From NCBI GenBank assembly GCA_023374025.1, contig SIJG01000015.1, forward strand, positions 1,344,697 to 1,408,696: a DNA stretch of 64,000 nt, given 5' to 3'. Each line of letters begins with the position of its first letter. Position 1 is the stretch's first letter. Source of the DNA: Heterodera schachtii. Lineage: Eukaryota > Nematoda > Chromadorea > Rhabditida > Heteroderidae. This document shows positions 35,934 to 45,880 of this stretch, piece by piece. The notes under the pieces are model-generated. The model searched no databases, was not told the origin of the DNA, and worked only from the letters and a program-made list of their open reading frames with translations. Position numbers and translations under genes: made by a program.

Positions 35934-37131
35934 ATGAATTCAAAGTTGGCACAGTGCTTATTCCTCGGCATTATTTTAACTTTAAATAATTTCCTTCTTA
36001 TTTTTGGCCACTCTGTGGAAAACGAAAATGATGGCACTAATGGGCAAACTTCAGAAGAATGTAACAGATTTGTGGCAATTTGCAAAAAAGCATTTTGAAT
36101 TTTATTTTCACTAGTTAAACGGCACGACGACATTTCGCCAACTGGACATTTCGCCAACTAAGCCAAATTCGGACGTTTCGCCAACTAACCATAATTATGA
36201 CATTTCGCCAACTGACATTTCGCCAATTAGTCATCTCGCCAAGTGACATTTCGCCAACTGGATATCTCGCCAACTAAGCCGAATTCGGACGTTTCGCCAA
36301 CTCACCCAAAATTGAACGTTTCGCCAACTAATTTTGCCAACTACTCTAAAAAAAATTTTTGCACTAGAATAGTAATATAATTTAATACAAATGTGTATCT
36401 ATGAAAACCAGGGCTCTCACAGTGATTTTTCTGCTTATCATATCACTTATCAATTCATCGCAGTGACTGTATTTCTTTGATTAGAGAATCAGAATCCCTA
36501 CGTATCATCGTGCCCGGCCAAAAACAATTCATTCGGTTCTGTTCTGACATGAAATGTACACAGGATTCTGATTCTCTGACCGAAGAAATAGAAAATTCAC
36601 TGCTCTGAATTTTTAAGAGAGCATATACACATTTATATAATTTTTATTATCATTAAATCAATATATGACTAAAAATTTATTTTAGTTTAGTTGGCGAAAT
36701 GTCAGTTGGCGAAACGTCCGAATTTAGCTTAGTTGGCGAAACGTCCGAATTTGGCTTAGTTGGCAAAATGTCATTTTTTGAGTTAGTTGGCGAAACGTCT
36801 GAATTTGGCTTAGTTGGCGAGATGTCAGTTGGCGAAGTGTCAGTTGGCGAGATGTCCAGTTGGCGAAATGTCCACACACCTAGTTAAACACTCAAAATTG
36901 AAAAAACAACGAAAAGCCATCACTTTTTAAGCCAATTTCAAAAAGTGAAATTAATAATTTTGAAATTTTTCAGTTGACAAAGTGACGCGAAATTACGTTG
37001 AAGAATTGGTCAAGAGTGAAAAGCATTTGTTGTCACTGCGGCAATTTGCGGTTGAATGGGCGCATAACAATGCGCTGATATTCAGAAACAAAAAAGTCCC
37101 CCCAACCACGGATGCCATTTATAGGTGCTAA
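35934..37131 (+). CDS. Small secreted protein (94 residues), unknown family
   Basis: Exon 1 (35934-36060) starts with a signal peptide, MNSKLAQCLFLGIILTLNNF. It ends at a GTAACA donor after NGQTSEE. Exon 2 (36974-37131) reads KVTRNYVEELVKSEKHLL, then LRQFAVEWAHNNALIF, then PPTTDAIYRC and a stop. The join keeps frame: 127 plus 158 nt makes 95 codons. The mature protein is short, helical and charged. The 913-bp intron contains a foldback element; reading through the donor instead gives a 54-residue product ending CKKAF. Function unknown. Confidence 0.5.
36121..36880. mobile_element. Foldback element with arms of catttcgccaact repeats
   Basis: The left arm (36121-36345) repeats acatttcgccaact with variants carrying aagccgaattcgg. 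The right arm (36690-36880) repeats the inverse, agttggcgaaatgtc. The middle holds a second inverted pair (gattagagaatcagaatcc against ggattctgattctctgacc). The ends ggcacgacgacatttcgcc and ggcgaaatgtccacacacc correspond. tagttaaac flanks both sides (36112-36120, 36881-36889), 10 bp if the adjacent c is counted. No transposase. Confidence 0.88.
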
Positions 37132-37456
37132 AATTGGGAAAATATTGCTGAAAATGCCAATTAGTGGCTGTAAATTATCGCCATTCCCTCGCCATGCTTT
37201 TGACGCCAAATTTTACCACCCGCCCCCCCCCCCCTTCCTACAAAAGCATTTGAATTGAGCACAGATGAGCATTTATTACGCACAACAACAATACAATTAC
37301 ATAGGCAACAATTAAATATACATTCATTTGAAATGATGATCACAGAAATTTACATACAGATACAACAATTTACATGATGGGGGACAAAATGACAATTTTG
37401 GGGCGGTGGGATGGGATCCTATCATGTCCATGTTGAGGTGACGAAGCATCCTTCCA

Positions 37457-37893
37457 TCAGACGTTGTACTCGATCGGCAAGTTCTTGCGGCGCACCATCC
37501 CGTCTCCCTGGAACCACTCGAGCTTGAACGCGGTGGCGGCTGGGTCCGGCGTGTTGGTCCACTCCACGGTCACACGGTCGCCCTTGGTGTCCTCGCTGCC
37601 GGGGTCGAACGCGTCGCAGGAGACGGCCACGTTGACGGACTCCTTTGGGCCGAGCACTCCGTTCGGCGGGTTCATGTTGATGCGCTTCGGTTTGGTGGTC
37701 TTGAAGGCGTAGCCGATGCGCTTCGTCCCAGGGTTGATCACCTGAAAAAGGGGGGGGGAGGTTATTCCGCATGCCACGTGCACCACGCCAAACGCACCCG
37801 CATGTAGTAGGTGGCCTTGTTGTCGAACGGGGCGTTGAAGACGACCTTCTGCGTGGGCATTGTTGCGACGTCCTCTGGTGGAAGTTGCGCCAT
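37457..37893 (-). CDS. msp: Major sperm protein (MSP)
   Basis: Exon 1 (37798-37893) reads [20 protein letters not shown] and [10 protein letters not shown]. Exon 2 (37457-37741) reads [20 protein letters not shown], then [28 protein letters not shown], and ends [11 protein letters not shown]. The 56-bp intron sits after ATG-CGG and includes a G run. Full length is 126 residues, the usual MSP size. MSP polymerises to drive nematode sperm crawling and, once released, signals to oocytes. A TATA box (TATATAAG on the minus strand, near 38010-38017) lies about 120 bp upstream. The coding GC content is well above that of the neighbouring DNA, usual for these genes. The 3' flank (37132-37456) shows only a C run and AT-rich DNA. 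Confidence 0.98.
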
Positions 37894-38009
37894 TGCTGTT
37901 GTTGTCGCTGTTGTCGGGCTGGCTTTGTGGGTGCTTGATGTGTGATCGTTGAGAGCGTTGCTTGAAGTGTTGCTGCTGCTGAGTGAGGAGAATGTGCAAA
38001 ATCCACCTC

Positions 38010-38066
38010 CTTATATACAAAATTCGGGTGCAAAAATTCATGCAGCAAAAAAAAAGTGTATAAAAG
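38010..38066. promoter_or_regulatory. Divergent core promoters of the MSP and SAYM genes
   Basis: TATATAAG on the minus strand (38010-38017) points to the MSP gene, and tataaaag on the plus strand (38059-38066) points to the SAYM gene. They are about 45 bp apart in a 290-bp intergenic region, so upstream elements are probably shared. Confidence 0.65.
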
Positions 38067-38183
38067 GCGACAGTTTTCTTCACTTTTCACCAGTGCCAGC
38101 CAGCCTTCAACTCAACGCAACATCAACACCAGTGCGCGCCAAGCTCGTCTACACATTTCGTCGCGACAACTCATCACTTCATC

Positions 38184-38591
38184 ATGAGCGACATGAGCGC
38201 CTACATGGGATCCGGCCCCGCCGAGCCTGCACCGTCGTCCGGCGCCGCGGAAGCCACTCCACCAGCGGGACCTGTCCAGGATGGCACGCAGACCGAATAC
38301 CACACGTCGCCACCGACCACGGTGGGCTTTTTAATTTTTTGGATAATACGTCAAATTTTCCTTTTAACAAATGATCTACATGGCTCTTCAGATCCGGCCC
38401 CGCCGAGCCTGCACCGTCGTCCGGCGCCGCGGAAGCCTCTCCATCGTCAGGAGTCGCGAGCGCCTACATGGGAGCCTCGCCCGCGTACGAGCCACCAGCG
38501 GTTGGTTTAAGGGCGACACGGGAGCAAAAGCATCACTAATCTTTTGTTTTTGCAGCAGGAGAAGTCCCCGGAACAGAGCGCCTACATGTGA
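38184..38591 (+). CDS. Short Pro/Ala/Ser-rich protein with SAYM motifs, possible sperm protein
   Basis: The ATG at 38184 gives MSDMSAYMGSGPAEPAPSSG and continues to a GTGGGC donor at 38322. A second exon (38392-38500) repeats the same DNA and, in the matching frame, reads SGPAEPAPSSGAAEASPSSG then VASAYMGASPAYEPPA. A third exon (38556-38591) reads QEKSPEQSAYM and stops. Exons 2 and 3 join in frame. Exons 1 and 2 do not keep the matching frame with the obvious donor, so either a different donor is used or the gene is broken. The start faces away from the MSP gene across a shared promoter, which suggests sperm expression. I recognise no family. Confidence 0.5.
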
Positions 38592-39556
38592 GAAGATGCA
38601 ACAACGACCGGCGGATGGATGGACGAAACCTGAAGAGCGAGCGACCTGTCAGAAGATGCAAAGATAAAGAAGATGTCTCATAATCGTGATCTGTATTTAT
38701 TGATGTATTGTACATTTGTATGCATATATCATTTGCTGTGTATTATCACTTTATTTCCATCTGTGTTCCGAAATAAATTGAATTGATGGTCATTAAGCGT
38801 GTGTCAATTTATTAACTGAAATTTGGTCCTCTCCCTCCCTCCCTCTCTCTGTTTGACGTAGACATTTGGATGGCATGAAGTTTTTTTTGGCGTTTAAGCA
38901 TTCGTCCCCAATTAGCGTGTCATCATAGAAACCCGTTGGACATACGGTACTTATCCTTTTTGTCATCCCCCTGAATTTTTTACCTTGTTTTTAGAGCGAT
39001 TTCTTAGCACCTAAATAACCTAAAACGGGGGGGGGGGTACCATCTATTTTGGTATTTTCGAATTTTAGTACCTATTCTGGCCTTTTTCCAGAAATTTCAT
39101 AGCAATATAATAAAAACGAAAAATACACCCCTAAGAATCGATCATAAAAAATTTTAAAAAATATATCCCTAAAATTAACCAGAATTTCAGAAAATATTAT
39201 CCTAAGAAATAAAAAAATTTTCTCAAAAATTCGTCTCTAAAATTTATTTATTTGTATCTTGACAAGTTGCAATGGATGGTGCGGGCGAAATTAATCAAAA
39301 ATGAGCCATTTTTGGGATTTTTGTGCATAAAGACAATGGGTTTTTCAAATTATTCGCACCTATTTTGCGTATTTTTGGCGTTTTTAGCAACCCATTTTTA
39401 GCACCTAAAAATCCCAGCTCTAAATATAGAGAAAAATTTTTCTCTAAAAATCAAAAAAAGATTTAAAAACAAAAATAAAATTGTAATGTTAAAAGTATGT
39501 ACAAATTAAGTTACTTGAAACTTAAATTTATTGAATTATTCATTGTTTGTTCAAAG
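38592..39556. other. Non-coding interval with dispersed repeat
   Basis: Has the SAYM gene 3' end (aataaa at about 38771) and a repeat at 38985-39270 (aaaatacacccctaagaatc) related to 12297-12560. No gene seen. Confidence 0.5.
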
Positions 39557-41725
39557 ATGGACTCTTCTGACCAAGTAACCAAAGGTAAAAAAATAAATAA
39601 AATTTTAAAAACACTGGAATTTCATTAATAGAGTGCTCATTTTGCAGCATATGCTGAAATTTTTGCTAACTTGGGGCGTGATAATAAGCATGAAAAACGA
39701 ATTTCTAACTTGTTTTCATTTGGTTTTTAATTTTTTTTTTTCCATTGTGGCCCCAAGCCAAAATCACGGACTGTCCGTGCACGGCACCGGGACAGAAATT
39801 TCCGCTGCTGTTTTTGTAGGCTTTCCCTACGGTAGCCGGTTGTTACAGTAGCGGACAAAACGGTGTTAAATTGGTAAACTTATCGACCCACTCTTTTAGA
39901 CGACAACAAGTTCAAGCGCAGTGGTCAAATTCTGTGTTCGGTGTTTGAGTTCAGAGAATTCTCGGAATATGGCAATTCGTTTGACGAATCTCCAATGGAA
40001 TTGGCGACCCAAAAGGTGGGCATGATGGAAATTTTTGTTTATGTCTTAACTTTTGCACAAAAATATTTTCAATGAATTATATTTAATTGGAATTCCGTAT
40101 TTAAGTGGTAGGCACGCATTAATTGCTTAAAACCCTCTTAGAGCGGGATAATTCGGGAAGACATAACTAAACCACTCCCATAGATTCAGAATCAGGCTGT
40201 TTTGGTCCTAATGTTTTGTATATGAACGAAAATTTTTAAAATTTTGCAAATTAATAGAGTTTGTCAAGTGTTTTCAAACTGTACCAAAAATGTTTAATTA
40301 GGTTGAGAATGAAAAAAGGTTATGGTCCAAAAATCAACTTTTGTCCTGCTCCGCCGGGCTCTCCTCTCCCGTCCGATGGCCTTTTTTGCACTTCGACATC
40401 CAAAATTTTTTGGCTCGTTATTTTCAAGTCTCAATCACCAAGCTAATCTCAGACATGGCCTGGTCTTGCCTGGCATCGTGGAAATTCAGTGTTGTGCCCT
40501 GTGGGGATGCCATTGGACCATGCCATGTGCAGAAACTGAGCAGCAACGATTTTAAAGTGTTCAGTGCGGTTAGCCTCAAAAACGGAAATGATGCATTTGC
40601 CAAATTTGAGGTGAGAAGAATTAAATCTGATCAGCTAATGATAACACTTTCGGTTTTAAGGAACTTATGAACCCTAAAAATGGCTTTTACAATGAGACGG
40701 AGGACACAATAACATTCAAAGCGGAAGTTGTCGTGGAAAACCCTTACAGAATTCGGTAGAAAATTGAACAAAATGCATTTTCAAAAAAGAAAATTTAAAA
40801 TATATTTAATAAAACATTACACATTTTATGATCTAAAAATTCAAAAAAATAAAAAATAAGTTTTTTGTAAATTTTTAATGAGCCATTTTTAGCGGAATTC
40901 GCTCCGAGGACATTTTGTGGGTCAATGGCAAAATGGTTTATGTGAACAAACATGTAAGAAATTTTACAATGCGAGCAGCAGGATTCTCGGAGGATTTGGC
41001 CTGAGTTGGCACGAATTTTGCCGTTTTCCGCCTTGGCATGCCATTGGGAAGCCGAAAAAATAAAATAATTCGAGAATCCCGTCCTAATCAAAAAAACCAA
41101 AATATGGTCCCGGTCTTTCTAAAATCCATTTGCATCAATAAATTCGATTTTTTTTTTAGCTGTTGGCAACTCACTCCGATTTTTTCCGTACTTTATTTTT
41201 CGGTCCAAGCGCAGAAGAGAACCCAGAAATTGTGGTCGACGGCGGTGATGAGAATACAGTGGCCAATTTTGAACGAACAATTGCCATGCTCAGCTCACCA
41301 AAAGCCAAATTGGACGGTAATTACCCACAATTAATTACTGAAACAACCCCAAAGACAACCAACCAAACATTCAGATAACTGTGTGGAAACTGTTCTGCTG
41401 TTGGCCAACCGTTTTCTGTTGGGTTCCATTGAAAATTCGTGCGTACATTTTCTCATGAACAAAAGCAAAAAGTCGGCAATTTGCAAATTTCAATTGGCCC
41501 ATCAATGCGGCATTATTGGCATGAAGGTGAAAAAAGCATTCATTTTTCGTTCTGGCCATGACCATGCACTTTTCATTAGAGATCGAATACGGGCCATATA
41601 CCAAAGGTGATTTTGCTGTTGCGGAGGAAAATTTCATCACTTACACAATGCAATTACGAAAAATTGATGACGAAGCATTGGAAGAATTGAGAAAACGGCA
41701 CCGGGAAATTTTTCGTACGAAATGA
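39557..41725 (+). CDS. MATH-BTB (BATH) protein
   Basis: Starts MDSSDQVTK at 39557. Following exons give [20 protein letters not shown], then [11 protein letters not shown], then [17 protein letters not shown]. The MATH end reads [19 protein letters not shown] and, after a GTGAGA intron, [20 protein letters not shown] with VVENPYRI, the typical close of a nematode MATH domain. The BTB part reads [20 protein letters not shown] and [20 protein letters not shown] with [13 protein letters not shown]. It ends [20 protein letters not shown] proteins act as substrate adaptors of cullin-3 ubiquitin ligases. About eight short exons; the exon edges between 40020 and 40450 are uncertain. The family is much expanded in nematodes, so no orthologue is claimed. 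Confidence 0.85.
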
Positions 41726-43160
41726 ACGGAAAAATCCGAAATTTTTATGTCCGTTAAACAAATTTTATGTTCAACCATTTTTATGATGTTACGACTAAAA
41801 AGTTTATCTGCCTTTCTATTTCAAATAGTGATAATAGTGCATACGCTTTCTTAAAAATTCTCAAGAAAATTTTTGAAGAATGAAAAATATTTGAAGATAT
41901 TTAGAGAAAAAAAAATTATAAAGTTAAATTTTAACAAAATTTTAGAAAATTTTTTCTTGAAAAAGAATTTTTCAAAAATTTATCCAATTTTTTAAATATT
42001 TAGAGATAAATCAATAGTGCGCCGAAATAAGAGTCGAACTTTTCTTTGTACTCTCTCTATTTAAACATTTCTCGTTTTTTAAAGAGAGTGTTAAAATACC
42101 GAAATTTTAAAAATTACTTTTGCAATTGATGGCATATTTTTTGTAAAATTTAAGGAATCAGGTCGCTTCTTTTAGGGGGAAGGACATTTTAATTAATTGC
42201 AATGATTGGAATGCACTTAGGCAATTAGTTAGGTTTAGATAATGAATTGCTGCTTGAATAATGTATTTTATTATTTACAAATTTATTAATTATTTAATTA
42301 ACATTGATAATATACATAATTATGACAGATTAATTTGGTCGTAATTTTGATGGTTACAATCGGCGGACGGGGCGTGGCGCGATCAGTCTTCAACCAAATT
42401 AAGCGAAAGGTGCGAATTAATTCAGCATGCCTTTTGTTGAACATATTACTGACGGCAATATTTATTAACAATTGCATAATTAGTGAAGCGATAATTGAGG
42501 ATGGATAAAGAAATAATGAACAAGGGAAAGAACGGCGAGAAACATTAAGCAGAAGAAAAGGGGGGGGGGGATATTAATTAAACTTTCACATAAAAGGGTA
42601 ATTAATTGGGATGAAACAGTGAGAAAAAGGAGAGAAATTGAACATTTATTGTAACAATTAGCTAATGAAATGGCTTCATTTAATTAATGTTTCTTTTTCT
42701 CTTCCCTTGTTGCTTTCGTTTGTGTTCGTCCTAATGAATCCAATTAACCCATGTAATGAATGAATGATTAATAGTTGCGCTAATTGTTGTTGCTCTCTCT
42801 GTCGGTTAATGAGGCTTTTCATAAGTAATGAATGCGACAGTTAAAGCCAAATTAGGCTGAATTAACACACCGCCGATTTTTCGCCTGAAAGGTCACACTG
42901 TCAATCAAAATTTATATTTTCACTAATATTTTCGTGCATTTTTTTCAATTTAAAAAACTTTGCCCGTCCTTTTTTCATTTTTCAATTGGTTCTACCCAAA
43001 AGGTTTGCCTATAAATTGAGCTGTGATGGCTCCGAAAGGCATTACCAATCGGCTTCTTCTTCTGTTCACTTCCCTCCTAATTTGGTAAATTAATTATTTA
43101 ATCGCTTTTCCCTCATTTTCACTTTTAATTTGTCCATTTTCAGTGCTTCCCTTTGTCCAA
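41726..43160. other. Non-coding interval and possible 5' leader of the Gly/Cys-rich gene
   Basis: AT-rich. A non-coding leader exon may start near 43026, with an intron (GTAAAT to TTTCAG at 43083-43143) before the ATG at 43161; read as coding it gives MAPKGITNRLLLLFTSLLI and then meets a stop. Nothing else seen. Confidence 0.45.
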
Positions 43161-44480
43161 ATGGCCCTCATTAGCAAATGTTCGCTTCTCCTCCTTTTCC
43201 TCGCCCCCTTTTCCCATGCGTTTTTCTCCGGCTTTGAGTGAGTCCATTACAATTTTTAATCCGATGATCCTTGTCATTGATCCTCTGATTTCCTTTTCTA
43301 ATCATTTGGTCCCCTCAAGGGTTTCTCCCAACGCGGCGCGTCTCCGTCGGCAGTGCGGTTGCGGCGGGTGCCCTCCTCCGCCCAGCGGCGGTGGCTCTGT
43401 CCAACTTGGCATCAGTTGCGACTCCCCGCGGCCTCCACCGCCTCCTCCGTGCTGCGGTTGTCAGCCGTCGTGCGGCTGCGGCGGCGGATGTGAGTTCATT
43501 TGATGACAAATTAAGAGGCATATTTGCACAAATTGAATTTAACGACGAACTTTGCTCAATAATTATCCCATTAATTCTCCCAATCAAATTCCAAAAATTG
43601 CTTTTAATTGCCTTTCACATCAGGCACTTTTTGAACCGAGAACACTGATTCCGTTATTCTCTGATCCTTACATTTTTGCCATTTTGGACGATATTCTAAT
43701 TCGAATGATCTCTATAAATTCCGGCGACCCTTCCCTAATTTAAATTTTGATATTAATTCTATTAATTATTAAGGTGGTGGTGGTGGTTATGGCGCAAATG
43801 GCGGCGGCGGCTGCGGCGGTTCCATTAAACTGACAATTGGCTGCGACTCCCCACGGCCTCCGCCTCCCCCTCCGTGCTGCGGTTGTCAGTCGTGCGGTTG
43901 CGGCGGCGGATGTGAGTTCATTTGATCACTAATTAAGGGGTTAATCGAATAACTTCCCACAATTTCTCAATGAAAATTCCAAAAAAACTGCTTTTAATTG
44001 CCTTTCACATAAAACGCTTTTTGAACCGAGATTAAAATTCCGTTATTATCCCTTGATTTCCAAATTTTGGACATTTTGGGGGATATTCGAATCCGATTAA
44101 CCCCGGACAAACCCCGGGGGGCCAATTCCCTAATTAAATTTGCTATTAATTATTAAGGTGGTGGTGGTGGTAGTGGTGGCGGTTATGGCGCAAATGGCGG
44201 CGGCGGCGGCGGCGGTTCCATTAAACTGACAATTGGCTGCGAAGGCCCAAAAGCCCCGCCACCGCCCCCGTGCTGCGGTTGCGGCTGCGGCTGCGGTTGC
44301 GGCGGATGCCCTCCTCCCCCCAGCGGCGGTGGCTCTGTCCAACTCGGCATCAGCTGCGACTCCCCTCCGCCCCCTCCGTCCTGCGGCTGTCAGCCCTCAG
44401 GCGGCTGCGGTTGCAATCGCCGCAAGCGCATGGCTTTTCTGCGCCGCGCCATTGCTCAGCGCTCTGTTGACCGCCATTAG
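43161..44480 (+). CDS. Gly/Cys/Pro-rich secreted protein with duplicated exons
   Basis: Four exons join in frame to 235 residues: 43161-43237, 43320-43489, 43774-43911, 44158-44480. Exon 1 is a signal peptide ([20 protein letters not shown]). Exons 2-4 repeat one theme: a glycine run, then GSIKLTIGC or GSVQLGISC, then D-S-P-R-P and a proline run, then CCGCQ and CGCGGG. Exon 4 carries two units and ends [20 protein letters not shown]. Introns 2 and 3 are themselves similar (both start gtgagttcatttgat and share gcttttaattgcctttcaca). The composition suggests a disulfide-rich structural or surface-coat protein; an effector is another option. Local GC is far above average. Confidence 0.75.
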
Positions 44481-45880
44481 TACAAAATGAGGCTTAATTA
44501 GGCACTGCTTATTGATGCAATTGCCGATCAGAATGACCCATTAATTATTTAATATTTTGTAATACATTATAGAATAGAAATGTTTTTAGTTTTTAGTGAC
44601 TCAATCGAACTTTATTATTAGTTTTTGATAAATAATCTCTCTTTATGTTCAACATAAAATTTATCATAACTTTGCTAAAACCAATTAAATATAGAATTTT
44701 GGGTCCCAATACGATGGCTCTAACATTTCTATTAGTCTACAAAATAAAAACAAATTTCTTCTGTGACACAAAATCTAAAAAAAAAATTTTCTTTACTATT
44801 TCTTTTTTTCAACTTGACGAAATTTGCGAACGATATCAAGAATAAAATGTGATTAATTTTGAGAAAAATATGGCAAAGTTTAAGTTAAAAAAATACTCAT
44901 GGTTTACGAAACGAATTCTTTTATTCTATCATTAAAAAGATAATTTGGTCATCTCAAATAGTTAAAGGCGCAATTCCGTTGCTTTTTGCATATCTAACCT
45001 AAGGATTTTTAATTTTAATTTTTTAAAAATATTTTCGAGATTCCTTTAGAATATCATATTCCCAAATAAAGTTCCTCTGTTAAAAAAGGGTAATTTTCTT
45101 TTGTGCTGCGCCAGGAAAATAAATAAATTGTTTTTAGCTTTAGCTTTTGTTTTTTAATTATTTTATTTTTGGTAATTTTAAAAATATTTCAAGAAATTAA
45201 GGCAATTATAATTTTTTTTTTTTCATTTTTAAACCCAATTTATTCCTACAAAAAAATAAATTTATGATGATAATTATAATATATGTATTTTATTGATAAG
45301 GTTCAAAATTTTTCAGAGAAAGATGACGGAAATGCATATAAAAATTATAACGCAAACAGGAAATATATTGAACGGAAGGGTGATTAACTTTGACAATTTT
45401 TGAGACATTATATAAATAAATCATTCAAATTTATGCATCATTTGTGATAGCGTCCCCTTCTCATAATCGCTCAACATCGAATATCATCCGATCACTGATC
45501 AAACTGATCACTCAGTCCGGTGGCCTTAATCATCAATGGTCGAGTAATATTTGTTGCCCTCGCCATTTGAGTTGGTTGTGCCAAGCCCTAATTTTCCCGC
45601 ATTGCAACATTCTGATTCGGCTGCCCAACGGATAACAGAGCCTTTGTGGACCAAAACACGCCTTTTCTTAGCCCTTAAACACTTGAAAATATTTACAATT
45701 TCTTAAAGGAAAACTAAAGGTTAAAATTATTTCTTTTGTGTTAAAAATAGAGAAATTAATTAATTAAATCAAATATTAATTTTAAGAAATGAAATAAAAC
45801 TTCTCAATTAAATATATTAAAATATTTTAGGAATCAAATCATATTAATATTATTAAATAACCATTTTTCAACATATTTAT
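44481..45880. other. AT-rich interval, no gene recognised
   Basis: Lies between the Gly/Cys-rich gene and the degenerin 3' end. Open frames here are short and lack coding character. Confidence 0.5.

Noticed and set aside
36677..36877. Repetitive frames such as LVGETSEFGLVGE and DISPTD
   Set aside because: Both strands are open through the foldback arm; the repeats are DNA structure, not protein.
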